NCBI RefSeq assembly: GCF_022829515.1
Contig: NZ_JAKSYL010000270.1
Span: 1 to 64,000, forward strand
Direction of reading: 5' to 3'
Length of the DNA stretch: 64,000 nt
Source: Methylobacterium sp. J-048
GTDB lineage: Bacteria > Pseudomonadota > Alphaproteobacteria > Rhizobiales > Beijerinckiaceae
The position numbers and the translations under genes were made by a program. Positions 7,968 to 17,094 of this stretch are shown here, in pieces. The notes beneath the pieces are model-generated. The model did not search any database. It saw nothing but the letters and a program-made list of their open reading frames with translations, and was not told the origin of the DNA. How positions within the stretch are numbered: position 1 is the first letter of the stretch; every line of letters begins with the position of its first letter.

Positions 7968-10789
7968 TGGGCACCACGACGCTGGACAGCCCGGTGACGG
8001 GGGACGTCGTGACCGTCGGGACGGCGGCCTCCGCCAGGGCCGCGCGACCGCGCATCCTGATGGGGCTGCTCTGGGCGACCTGGGCGCTGTGCGCCGCGCT
8101 CGCCCTCGGATTTCTGGTGCAGCCTGTCGGCCCGACGGCTCAGCTCGCGCTGTGCGGCGCGGCCGGCGCTGGCATGGTCGTACTCTGGCTGCTGTTTCCG
8201 CGCCGGGGCCTTGCTCGGATGTTGTTCCTGGCGCTCGGCACGACCGTGGTCATCCGCTACGTCTACTGGCGGCTCACCGGCACGCTGCCGGCGCTCGATG
8301 ATCCCGTCAGCTTTGGGCTCGGCGTCGTGCTGGCACTCGCCGAGCTCTACTGTGTGCTGATCCTTACGGTCAGCCTGATCATCAACGTCGAGCCGCTGGC
8401 CCGTGGCGCGGCGCCGACGCTGCCCGAGGCGGAACTCCCCACCGTCGACATCTTCATCCCCTCCTACAATGAGTCTGTGGAAATCCTGGGCGTTACCCTG
8501 GCGGCGGCGCGCAACCTCGACTACCCGGCCGGGCGCGCCTGCGTGTGGCTGCTCGACGACGGCGGCACCGATCAGAAATGCGCCGATGCCGACCCCGCCA
8601 GGGCCGAGACGGCCCGGTTGCGCCGGGCCGAGTTGCAGGCGCTCTGCGCCGCGCTGGGCGCCCGTTATCTCACCCGGGCGCGCAATGAGCACGCCAAGGC
8701 CGGCAATCTCAACAACGGGCTGACGCAGGCGCGCGCCGACCTCATCCTGGTGCTCGACGCCGACCACGCGCCGTTCCGGCCGTTCCTGCGCGAGACCGTC
8801 GGCCTGTTCGCGCAGGACCCCAAGCTGTTTCTGGTGCAGACGCCGCACGTCTTCATCAACCCGGACCCGCTGGAACGGAACCTGCGCACATTCACGAAGA
8901 TGCCGTCCGAGAACGAGATGTTCTACGGCGTCACGCAGGCCGGCCTCGACAAATGGAACGGCTCGTTCTTCTGTGGCTCTGCGGCGCTGCTCAGGCGAGC
9001 CGCGCTCGACGCGGTCGGCGGCTTCTCGGGCATCACCATCACGGAGGATTGCGAGACCGCATTCGAACTCCACGCCCGCGGCTGGACCAGCGCCTATGTC
9101 GACCGGCCGCTGATCGCCGGCCTCCAGCCGGAGACCTTCGCGGACTTCATCGGCCAGCGGGCGCGCTGGTGCCAGGGCATGTTCCAGATCATGCTCCTGA
9201 AGAACCCGCTGCTGAAGCGCGGCCTCAAGCCGATCCAGAGGCTCTGCTACCTGTCCAGCATGACCTTCTGGTTCTTTCCGCTGCCGCGGCTGATCTTCAT
9301 GCTGGCACCGCTTCTGCACATCTTCTTCGACGTGAAGATCTTCGTCTCGTCGATCGATGAGGCGCTGGCCTTCACGGCGACCTACGTGGCCGCCAACATG
9401 ATGATGCAGAATTACCTCTACGGCCGCGTGCGCTGGCCGTGGGTATCCGAACTCTACGAATACGTGCAGGGCGTCTATCTCGCCCGCTCAATCGTCTCGG
9501 TGATGCTGTCGCCGCGCAAGCCGAGCTTCAATGTCACCAACAAGGGCGTTGGCCTCGACCACGACCACCTGTCGAGCTTGGCATGGCCGTTCTTCGCGAT
9601 CTTCGGCGCGCTGGTGGCGGGCTGCGCGACAGCCGCGTGGCGCTACCTCTTCGAGCCCGGGGTGACCAGCCTGATGCTTGTGGTCGGGCTCTGGTGCCTG
9701 TTCAACCTCGTGATCGCGGGCGCGGCGCTGGGCGTCGTGGCCGAGCGCCGGCAGCCGGAACGCAGCCATAGCCTGCCGGTGAAGCGGCGCGCCGTCGCGT
9801 CGGTCGGTGGCGCGGTGTTCGAGGTGATGGTGGAGCGGGCCTCGGCCGAGGGCTGCCGCCTGCACCGCTGCGACGGCTCGGCGTGGCCGGTCTCGGCCGG
9901 GGCGGGAAGCGTGGGCCGGATCGTCCTCGCCGAGGCGGCCTGCGGGCCCCTCACGTTCCGTCAGGGCAGCGGCCTGTCGGGCGAGACCTGGGACGTGACC
10001 TTCACGGATTCCAGCCCCGCCATGTTCCGCAGCCTCGCCGAGCTGATGTACGGCGACGTGTCAGCCCTGCGAGCGTTCCTCTCTGGCCGACACCGGCACG
10101 AGAACCTGCTATCCGGAAGTCTGCGCTTCCTCGTCTGGGGCGTCACGGAGCCGGTGCGAGCCATCACGTACGCCGTCCGCGACCGCCGCAGCGTCCCGCC
10201 CGTCGCGCAACCGCTGACCGCTCCGGCTGTGGCCGCGCCGGCCCGCCCGACCCCGACGGAAATTCCCTCCGCATCGGCAGGGTCAATCCGCGCGTATGCG
10301 GCGGAGGAGCCGTCAACGCTGATCGCTTCCCCGGTCGTCGCTCCGGCCATCGCCCCGGATGCCGCGCCCCTGGCCGCTACGGCGGCCGCCGCGACGCTCC
10401 CACCTCTGGCGACGGTGCCCGTGCCGCTGATCGTCCCGGCAAGTGCGGAGACGCCCATCCAGGCGCGACGCGCGGCCCCGCCGGCTCAAGCGCTGGAGGC
10501 AGGCGCTTCCGTCGGCATGCCGCTCACGGACGCAGCCTGGAGACGCGCGGTCGCCGAACTCGCCGCCGCCGAGGCTCCCGCCGCGCTCACCGTCGCGACT
10601 CCGGCTGCAGCCTCCATCGGGGCCGCCGCCGAGACGCGGCTCGACCCTGCGGCCTGGCTCGCCGAAATCTTCGCCCTCGCCGGGGTCGAACGCGCCGAAG
10701 CCAATCGCGCGGACCTCGTCCGCGGGCCTGATTTTCGCGCGCTCGGCCGCGAGCCGGTCGCTCCCGCCACCATCCGCTCCGCCGCCTGA
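7967..10789 (+). CDS. bcsA: Cellulose synthase catalytic subunit BcsA (GT2, UDP-forming)
   Basis: Inner-membrane processive glycosyltransferase that polymerises glucose from UDP-glucose and threads the chain through its own membrane channel. Visible catalytic elements: DDGG at 197-200, DxD as D264-A-D266, TED at 359-361, QRARW at 397-401 and the gating-loop FNVTNKG at 521-527. Membrane segments flank the catalytic domain (about 30-140 and 430-590). The C-terminal PilZ domain keeps RxxxR (R595-QPE-R599), but the second motif reads R624-A-S-A-E-G, with Arg where DxSxxG has Asp. A roughly 200-residue Ala/Pro-rich tail (about 745-940) follows, making the protein (940 aa) longer than usual. The start at 7967 overlaps the bcsS stop; an upstream extension to 7835 lies inside bcsS. 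Confidence 0.96.
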   Translation: MGTTTLDSPVTGDVVTVGTAASARAARPRILMGLLWATWALCAALALGFLVQPVGPTAQLALCGAAGAGMVVLWLLFPRRGLARMLFLALGTTVVIRYVYWRLTGTLPALDDPVSFGLGVVLALAELYCVLILTVSLIINVEPLARGAAPTLPEAELPTVDIFIPSYNESVEILGVTLAAARNLDYPAGRACVWLLDDGGTDQKCADADPARAETARLRRAELQALCAALGARYLTRARNEHAKAGNLNNGLTQARADLILVLDADHAPFRPFLRETVGLFAQDPKLFLVQTPHVFINPDPLERNLRTFTKMPSENEMFYGVTQAGLDKWNGSFFCGSAALLRRAALDAVGGFSGITITEDCETAFELHARGWTSAYVDRPLIAGLQPETFADFIGQRARWCQGMFQIMLLKNPLLKRGLKPIQRLCYLSSMTFWFFPLPRLIFMLAPLLHIFFDVKIFVSSIDEALAFTATYVAANMMMQNYLYGRVRWPWVSELYEYVQGVYLARSIVSVMLSPRKPSFNVTNKGVGLDHDHLSSLAWPFFAIFGALVAGCATAAWRYLFEPGVTSLMLVVGLWCLFNLVIAGAALGVVAERRQPERSHSLPVKRRAVASVGGAVFEVMVERASAEGCRLHRCDGSAWPVSAGAGSVGRIVLAEAACGPLTFRQGSGLSGETWDVTFTDSSPAMFRSLAELMYGDVSALRAFLSGRHRHENLLSGSLRFLVWGVTEPVRAITYAVRDRRSVPPVAQPLTAPAVAAPARPTPTEIPSASAGSIRAYAAEEPSTLIASPVVAPAIAPDAAPLAATAAAATLPPLATVPVPLIVPASAETPIQARRAAPPAQALEAGASVGMPLTDAAWRRAVAELAAAEAPAALTVATPAAASIGAAAETRLDPAAWLAEIFALAGVERAEANRADLVRGPDFRALGREPVAPATIRSAA

Positions 10790-10796
10790 GAATCCT

Positions 10797-13106
10797 ATGC
10801 GCAACGGTCTCCGCCCGGCTCTCGCGGCCACCCTTCTCACCTGCGCGGCGGGGGCCTCGGCCCAATCCTTCTCGGGGGCCGGACCGGCCCCGGTTCTGAT
10901 GCTGCCCTCGACCGAACGGGCGGCGACCGTCACCCCGGTCGAGCTGGCTGCCGCCGCGCGGCCAGTTCCGGCCGGCGCAGCCGAGACCGGCCCGACCCTC
11001 CGCCGGCCGCCCGCAATCGCGGCGCCGATGCGGCTCTGGGGCGAGAACGGCCGCCTGAGCTTCCCACTCTACGTCACCGAGGCGGAGGCGCGGGCTGGTG
11101 GCCGGTTCCAGGTCGGCTACGTGGCCGCGGTCTCGATCCTGCCTGAGACCGCGCGGCTGACGTTCAGTCTCAACGGCATCGAACTGGGTAGCGCCGCCAT
11201 TGACGGAGCCAGGGGTGCCCGCAGCCTCGGCTTCGACGTGCCGCCGGGGGTGATGTCCCGGGGCTTCAACCGAATCGACATCGCGGTGGCGCAGCGCCAC
11301 CGCGTCGACTGCTCCATTCCGGCGACCTACGAGCTATGGACACAGATCGATCCCGCGACGACTGGCCTGCTGGCGACGTCCGAAGGGCCGTCCGATCCCG
11401 CCGACCTCCCGGCGATCCGGGGCGGACCCGACGGGGCAGTGCCAATCCGCCTGATCCAGACTGGTGAGAAGCTGAGCCTGCGCACCGTGGAGCGGGGACT
11501 CGCTGCGCTCCAGGCCACCGTCCTGGCCGGCCGGTTCATCCAGCCGGCGGCGGATTTCGGCCCAACCGCCGAGGATGGCGACGGGCTGGCGCTCGCGGTT
11601 GGTCGCGTGGCCGAACTCGCCGGGAGTGTTGATCTGGCGTCGCTTGGCCCTGTGACCGGGCCGCGCCTTGCGCTCCTGCCACGGACGGCGGAGCGCCGCC
11701 CCGTCCTGGTTTTGACCGGGCCGGAAGATGCCGATGTGACCGCCGCGCTTGCGCAGCTCAAGGAGCTGTCGCGGGCGGACCCACTCGGGACGCCACGAGG
11801 CCTGCGAGCGCTCGCCGATGCCGGCGGCCGCCGGGTCTCGGACGGGGAGACCCTCACCTTCGCGGAGCTCGGCATCCCCGACACGCACGTGTCCGCGCGC
11901 ACCCATCGGATCGCCTTCGACCTCGCCCTGCCGCACGACTTCATGCCGGCGGACTACGACAAGCTGATCCTGGACCTGGACGCAGGCTACCCGGCCGGCC
12001 TCGCGCCTGGCGCCCAAATCGTCGTGGAGATCAACGGCGCGAACGCGGCGAGCGCGCCACTGGGTCGCCCGGGCGGAGAGGCGATGAACCGCCGCGCGGT
12101 GTTCCTGCCGCTGCGGCTGCTCCGTCCGGGTTTCAATCGGATCGCGATCCGCGCCGAGTTGCCGCGCACCGATGACCAGGCCTGCGCGGACGAGACGGGG
12201 GTCCCCACGGAGCGACTGTTCCTCGCCGGCTCGAGCCGCTTGACCATCCCGCCGCTGGCGCGGGTCGGCCGGCAGCCCGAGATCGCCGAGACCGTCGCCG
12301 AGGCCTTCCCCTACGCCGGCTCGGCCCGACGCCCGACCCTCGTCGTCCCGGCCCCGGATCGCGACACCATGGCGGCCGCGGCGACGCTCGTGGCACGACT
12401 CGGTCTCGCCGCCGGCCGGGTGCTGCCCTTCGCGTTCGCCGCCGGCCGCGCCGCCATAACCGGACCGACCGTCTTCGTGTCAACCGCTAGGACCCTGGAC
12501 GGAACCGTCCTGACCGCAGCAGGCCTCGATCCGCAAGCCTTGCTGGACGCCTGGGCCGACCATGAGGCAGCACCGTCACGGGAGAGCGGCCCCGCGTTGC
12601 GGCGCCGCGTGCTGCGCACCGACGGCATCGCGGCCTGCAGCGCGCTGGCGCCCCCGCTACCCGAGGCCGTGGCCGAGGCCGCCGTCAAGCCGGACGGGAA
12701 GCGGGGGGTGCGGACGGGCGGTCCAGTCCTGGCGGAGGCCGCCGCCCTCATCGCGCAGGGTATCACCGGACCCGCCGAGGACGATCTGCTGACCCTGGTG
12801 ACGGCCCCCACCGCCGCCAGCTTGCGGGAGGCGGTTGCGTGCCTCGTCCATCCACGGGTTTGGAAGCGGCCGGAGGGCCGCCTCACCGCGCTCTCGTCCA
12901 TCGACGGCTCCGTGATCGTCGAGGCTGCGGCGGAGCCCCGATACGTTGCCACGCTGCCACCCGCACCAGCCAATCTCCGCCGCGTCGCGGCCGGCTGGCT
13001 CTCTCTGCATGCCGGCCTCTACGGCCTGTTCGGCCTGCTGCTGGCGGGCGGTCTCGCTGGCTCAACTCAACTGCTCGTGCGCAACCTCGGTCGGAGATCG
13101 GAATGA
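10797..13106 (+). CDS. bcsB: Cellulose synthase regulatory/periplasmic subunit BcsB
   Basis: A 769-residue periplasmic partner of BcsA that guides the nascent glucan and is membrane-anchored by a C-terminal helix. Residues 1-22 are a signal peptide (cleavage near ASAQS). The body holds the two repeated carbohydrate-binding/flavodoxin-like halves expected of BcsB, seen as paired phrases such as LRPGFNRIAIRAELPRTDDQACAD and SRGFNRIDIAVAQRHRVDCSIPATYELW. A hydrophobic segment close to the end (GLYGLFGLLLAGGLAGSTQLLV) is the anchor. It begins 7 nt after bcsA and its stop overlaps the bcsZ start (ATGA). An upstream frame reaching back into bcsA is not used because ATG 10797 opens directly on the signal peptide. 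Confidence 0.93.
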   Translation: MRNGLRPALAATLLTCAAGASAQSFSGAGPAPVLMLPSTERAATVTPVELAAAARPVPAGAAETGPTLRRPPAIAAPMRLWGENGRLSFPLYVTEAEARAGGRFQVGYVAAVSILPETARLTFSLNGIELGSAAIDGARGARSLGFDVPPGVMSRGFNRIDIAVAQRHRVDCSIPATYELWTQIDPATTGLLATSEGPSDPADLPAIRGGPDGAVPIRLIQTGEKLSLRTVERGLAALQATVLAGRFIQPAADFGPTAEDGDGLALAVGRVAELAGSVDLASLGPVTGPRLALLPRTAERRPVLVLTGPEDADVTAALAQLKELSRADPLGTPRGLRALADAGGRRVSDGETLTFAELGIPDTHVSARTHRIAFDLALPHDFMPADYDKLILDLDAGYPAGLAPGAQIVVEINGANAASAPLGRPGGEAMNRRAVFLPLRLLRPGFNRIAIRAELPRTDDQACADETGVPTERLFLAGSSRLTIPPLARVGRQPEIAETVAEAFPYAGSARRPTLVVPAPDRDTMAAAATLVARLGLAAGRVLPFAFAAGRAAITGPTVFVSTARTLDGTVLTAAGLDPQALLDAWADHEAAPSRESGPALRRRVLRTDGIAACSALAPPLPEAVAEAAVKPDGKRGVRTGGPVLAEAAALIAQGITGPAEDDLLTLVTAPTAASLREAVACLVHPRVWKRPEGRLTALSSIDGSVIVEAAAEPRYVATLPPAPANLRRVAAGWLSLHAGLYGLFGLLLAGGLAGSTQLLVRNLGRRSE

Positions 13107-14215
13107 GCGTCTTCGTGCGCGGCGGCGCCATCCTGAGGATGGTCATGAGCATCCTGGCCATGACGTTCCTGGCCGTGAGCTTGGCCGAAGCAGCGACGGC
13201 CGGCCCCGCGCCGCCTCTCGCCGGGGCTCTCGGCAGCGGCGAGGCGTGGCGCGCCTACAAGGCCCGATTCATCACCGAGCAGGGCCGCGTGGTGGATACC
13301 GCCAACGGCGGCATCAGCCACAGCGAGGGCCAGGGCTACGGCATGCTGCTCGCCGTGGCGGCGGGCGACCGCGAGACGTTTGAGCGGATCTGGACTTGGA
13401 CGCGGGCGAACCTGATGGTCCGCGACGACCAGCTTCTGGCGTGGCGCTGGGAGCCGGACAAGCGCCCCGCGGTCGCCGACATGAACGATGCCTCCGACGG
13501 CGACCTGCTTGTCGCCTGGGCGCTCACGGAGGCGACCGAGGCGTGGCACGATCCCTCGCACCGGGTTGCCGGCCGCCGGATCGCCGTCGAACTCGGGCGC
13601 AAGCTGATCCTGCCGCGCACCCCGCAAGGTCCGCTGATCCTGCCGGCGGTGGCAGGCTTCTCCGCCGAGGAGCGTCCCGACGGTCCGGTGGTCAACCTAT
13701 CGTACTGGATCTTCCCGGCCTTCGATCGCGTCTCGCTGCTCGCGCCTGAATTCGACTGGAGCGCGCTGACGCGCAGCGGGCGCCGCCTGCTCGCGGCCGC
13801 ACGCTTCGGAGCCGGCCGGCTGCCGGTCGAGTGGGTCTCGCTGTCCGGGTCCGCGCCCCGGCCCGCGGCCGGGTTCCCGGTTGAGTTCGGCTACAACGCC
13901 CTGCGCATCCCGCTCTACCTCGCGATGGCGGGCGTCACCGATCCGGACCTTTACGCGCCGTTTCTCGCCCTGTGGCAGAAGCCCGACACCGGCCTGACCC
14001 TGATCGAGACGGATACGGGCCGGGTCGCGGCGCGGCTCACTGAGACCGGGTACGCCGCCATCCCGGCGCTCGCCGCCTGCGCGAGCCGCGGGGCGCCATT
14101 TCCGTCGGCTCTGATGCGCGTGCGAACCGACAGTGAGAACTACTACCCCGTCACCCTGCACCTGCTGGCCCTTGCGGCCCTGCGTTCGAGGTATCCGACA
14201 TGCGCGCCGCGCTGA
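13103..14215 (+). CDS. bcsZ: Endo-beta-1,4-glucanase BcsZ (GH8 cellulase)
   Basis: Periplasmic glycoside hydrolase family 8 enzyme that trims glucan during cellulose export. Hydrophobic residues 10-32 form the signal peptide. The mature enzyme opens with WRAYKARFITEQGRVVDTANGGISHSEGQGYGM, where E75 aligns with the catalytic acid of BcsZ proteins, and continues with WRWEPDK...DMNDASDGDLLVAWAL, the conserved acidic segment of GH8, then YWIFPAFDRV and FGYNALRIPLYLAMAG. Length 370 is normal. The start ATG overlaps the bcsB stop, and its last 16 nt overlap the next gene, so it is embedded in the operon. Confidence 0.95.
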   Translation: MSVFVRGGAILRMVMSILAMTFLAVSLAEAATAGPAPPLAGALGSGEAWRAYKARFITEQGRVVDTANGGISHSEGQGYGMLLAVAAGDRETFERIWTWTRANLMVRDDQLLAWRWEPDKRPAVADMNDASDGDLLVAWALTEATEAWHDPSHRVAGRRIAVELGRKLILPRTPQGPLILPAVAGFSAEERPDGPVVNLSYWIFPAFDRVSLLAPEFDWSALTRSGRRLLAAARFGAGRLPVEWVSLSGSAPRPAAGFPVEFGYNALRIPLYLAMAGVTDPDLYAPFLALWQKPDTGLTLIETDTGRVAARLTETGYAAIPALAACASRGAPFPSALMRVRTDSENYYPVTLHLLALAALRSRYPTCAPR

Positions 14216-16080
14216 TCCTCGCGGTCGCCTTGTTGGCCGGCGCGCCCGCCATCGCCGGGACGGCCGACGCCGCCAAGCCGGACGAGACCGCCCTGCGCTA
14301 CTACGCGAGCCAGCATCAGCGCGCGCGGGTGGAGGCGGAGACCGAGCGGCTGCGACGGCGCTATCCGGGCTGGCAGCCGCCGGCCGATCTCTGGACCGCG
14401 CGCGCCGGTGGCGAGGATGAGGACGGGCTCTGGGACCTTCTCGCGGCCGGCCGCGATGCGGATCTCGGGACAGCGCTCGTCACCCGGGCCAAGGCTGAGC
14501 CGGGCTGGAAGCCATCGGCCGCGCTGCAGGCCGCCGTGGCTGCGCGCGCCCTGCGGCAGTCCTGTCTGTCCCTCGCCAGGACTGGCCGCTGGGCCGAACT
14601 CGCAATCTTCTCGGCGGGCCGCCGGTCCGAGATCGAGGCAGCCGACGCGGAGGTGGTCTGGGCCGCCGCCGAGGCCTACGGCCGGACGGAGCGCCAGGGA
14701 CTGGCCCTTGACCTGCTCCGCGCCGTGCTCACCGCCGGCCGCTTCGGCCCAGAGGAGCGGCGGGTCAGTCTCCTGCGGGCGATGCAGATCCTGCCGATGT
14801 CCGACGTCGACCAACTCGCCGCGCTCGGGCCCGCCCGGGACCTCGACGCGATCCGCGTGGACCTCGTCCGCGGACGCATCGGCGCGGTGCTCCACGACGA
14901 GGCCGGCCAGTCCGTACCGCCCGAGGACCTCGCCGTTTTCCAGGCTTACGCGGAGACCGCGCCCGACCCCGATCAAGCGGCGCTCGTGGCTTGGCTCGCC
15001 TTCAAGCGGCACGACCTGCCCACCGCCCTCACCTGGTTCAAGCGCGCCATCGCCCGTGGCGGCGACGCCATGGTGGCGCACGGCCTGGCGCATACTCTGC
15101 GTCTCCTAGGCTTGCGCCGTGACGCGGAGGACGTAGCCTATGCGTGGCGCGAACCGCTGGTGAACAACACCCTGCTGTTCATCGATCTTCTCGAGGCGGA
15201 TCTCACGCAGGAGGACCCGCCCGCTATCGAACCGGAACGCCTGAAGCGTTACGCCGAGGTCACCCTTGCCACGGCGTCGGGAGAGGGTGCGCAGGCGCTC
15301 GCCTGGTACGCTTACAACCGCTGCCAGTTCGACACGGCGCTCAGCTGGTTCCGGCGTGCCGTGGCGTGGTTCCCCAAGGAGGCTACGGTCTACGGCTACG
15401 CCCTGTCGCTGCGTCGGATGCATCAGGAGCGCACGTTTCTGGACGTCGTCAATCGTTACGACGGATTGTTCCCGCGGGTCGTCAGCCTCCTGTTTCAGTC
15501 AGCGGTCGGCCGACCGATGTCCTGCGAGACCGCCCCGACCCGGGTCGCCAGGACCGTCACAGGCCCGGTATCCGGCTATCTCGACCTCGCATCCCCGGTC
15601 GGAGCGGCGAAGAGCGGGCGCGTGCCGCAGCCCGACGAGGTCATCGCCAACCGTGCGTCGGCGGCCCCCGTGATCCGGCGCAGCGACTTTCCGGTCGCCG
15701 TGCTCATGGAGAACGACCTGCGCGCCGCGCCCACCAACAGTCCGGTCGCCGACGCGCACTGGTCCGACCGACCGCGGGGCAGGCCCCCGACTGTCGCCCG
15801 GCGCGTGCCCGGCATCGGGCCGATGCCTTACGAGCGCTACGGCTTCTCGCTGCTGCCGGCCTGGAACGGAGCCGAGCAAGCCAGTCAGCCCAGCGCCGCA
15901 GAGAGCCCTGCGCCACGCGGGACGCTCTGGGCGGACGAACGTGCCGCCCAGGCCGACGAGCCGGCGCGCGGCCAAGTACAGGCGCCTACAATCCCGGAGC
16001 GAGGCGCCCCGACGACGACCGGTTCAATCGGCGCGCCGCAAGTGATGCGTAACCAGATCGTGCGAGAGAAGGCCCCGTGA
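14200..16080 (+). CDS. Exported helical-repeat protein of the cellulose operon (BcsK-like candidate)
   Basis: A 626-residue protein with a signal peptide (residues 1-20, MRAALILAVALLAGAPAIAG). The body is built of helical pairs resembling tetratricopeptide/Sel1-like repeats, for example WLAFKRHDLPTALTWFKRAIARGG and WYAYNRCQFDTALSWFRRAVAWFP, which look like two copies of one repeat unit. The last 170 residues are Pro/Ala/Ser-rich and likely disordered. Cellulose clusters of alphaproteobacteria often carry a repeat protein named BcsK at this place; the match here is by position and architecture only, so no symbol is given. It could be a periplasmic scaffold linking BcsB to outer-membrane BcsS. 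It overlaps bcsZ by 16 nt and bcsN by 4 nt. Confidence 0.8.
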   Translation: MRAALILAVALLAGAPAIAGTADAAKPDETALRYYASQHQRARVEAETERLRRRYPGWQPPADLWTARAGGEDEDGLWDLLAAGRDADLGTALVTRAKAEPGWKPSAALQAAVAARALRQSCLSLARTGRWAELAIFSAGRRSEIEAADAEVVWAAAEAYGRTERQGLALDLLRAVLTAGRFGPEERRVSLLRAMQILPMSDVDQLAALGPARDLDAIRVDLVRGRIGAVLHDEAGQSVPPEDLAVFQAYAETAPDPDQAALVAWLAFKRHDLPTALTWFKRAIARGGDAMVAHGLAHTLRLLGLRRDAEDVAYAWREPLVNNTLLFIDLLEADLTQEDPPAIEPERLKRYAEVTLATASGEGAQALAWYAYNRCQFDTALSWFRRAVAWFPKEATVYGYALSLRRMHQERTFLDVVNRYDGLFPRVVSLLFQSAVGRPMSCETAPTRVARTVTGPVSGYLDLASPVGAAKSGRVPQPDEVIANRASAAPVIRRSDFPVAVLMENDLRAAPTNSPVADAHWSDRPRGRPPTVARRVPGIGPMPYERYGFSLLPAWNGAEQASQPSAAESPAPRGTLWADERAAQADEPARGQVQAPTIPERGAPTTTGSIGAPQVMRNQIVREKAP

Positions 16081-17087
16081 CGCTCACCATCCGCACATAC
16101 CTGGCCCTGGCGTTGACCGCCCTCGCCCTCGGCGCCTGTACGGCCCGCGACGAGGTGCGCTCCTCATCAGGCGGTGCACGCTATGCCAGCCTGGACGCAA
16201 TCGCGGACGGGCGGCGACACTCCGCGCGGGCGACCGCACCGGCACGGCCAGCCACGCCGGTCGTCGTCCTGCCGGACTGGATCGGTCGCCCGGTGCGCCT
16301 GCAGGAGCGCGACGCCGCGGACGAGTTCGAGCAATCCGTGTCGCTAAGCCTCGCGCCGCGCGGCGGAACACGGGAGAACCTCGTGCTGCTGCGCATGTCT
16401 CACACGGAAGCCGGCGCCGAGGTGGTGAGTGGGGATCTCGTTCCCGGCGGACGGCCGACCGAGGCCGGGATTCGCGCCGAATTGGCGGCGGCCTTCCCGG
16501 GCACGGTGATGCACGTCGTGACCCACCCCGCCGCGAATGCCTACGGACCTTACGGGCTCGCGGTTGGACGGACAGCGGGGGGCGCCCGCTGCCTGTATGC
16601 CTGGCAATGGATCGCGGCGGCGCCGGAACTCGACCCGGCGTCCAGAAGGTCCGCCTCGCTATCGCTTCGGGTCAGGCTTTGTCGCGCCGACATCCCGCTC
16701 GACGCGATGGCGGCGGCAGTGAACCAGATCAAGCTCGTGACGCGTTACGAGGGGTCTCCCGTGATCGGGACACCGGCTCCTCGCGCCCCCTCGGCGGCGC
16801 GCCGGCACGCGCGACCCCGCACCGTCGTCGGGTCGCCGGACCCGGCACCAGCCGGGACCGCCGGGCAGGCCGCCACCTTGCCGGCGGGCCGGCGCTACCT
16901 GGGTATACCCGACGCGGCCGCAACTCCGGACGATGGGCGAGCCCTCCGGGATGCCGGACCCGGCCCGGCGGCGCTAAGCCGGGCCTTCGTTGGCGCCCAG
17001 CCCCCCGCTCCGGCCGAGGCGATCGTCGCGGACCTGCCGCCGGAGGCGCTCCGCGGCCCGGTCGCTCGTGCCGCGGCCCGCCCATGA
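16077..17087 (+). CDS. bcsN: Cellulose biosynthesis lipoprotein BcsN
   Basis: A 336-residue predicted lipoprotein. The signal peptide ends in a lipobox LGAC with C21 as the lipidated residue. The central domain (about 60-215) contains LPDWIGRPVRLQERDAADEFEQSVSL, GTRENLVLLRM and NAYGPYGLAVGRTAGGARCLYAWQWI, which fits the BcsN family of alphaproteobacterial cellulose clusters (function unknown, needed for cellulose production in some relatives). The C-terminal third is Pro/Ala/Arg-rich. The GTG start at 16077 overlaps the previous stop (GTGA). It ends 7 nt before the receiver-Hpt gene. Confidence 0.82.
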   Translation: MTLTIRTYLALALTALALGACTARDEVRSSSGGARYASLDAIADGRRHSARATAPARPATPVVVLPDWIGRPVRLQERDAADEFEQSVSLSLAPRGGTRENLVLLRMSHTEAGAEVVSGDLVPGGRPTEAGIRAELAAAFPGTVMHVVTHPAANAYGPYGLAVGRTAGGARCLYAWQWIAAAPELDPASRRSASLSLRVRLCRADIPLDAMAAAVNQIKLVTRYEGSPVIGTPAPRAPSAARRHARPRTVVGSPDPAPAGTAGQAATLPAGRRYLGIPDAAATPDDGRALRDAGPGPAALSRAFVGAQPPAPAEAIVADLPPEALRGPVARAAARP

Positions 17088-17094
17088 GGACCGC

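Noticed and set aside
7934-9319. 461-codon minus-strand frame
   Set aside because: Lies antisense to bcsA, whose motifs are unmistakable; GC-rich antisense artefact.
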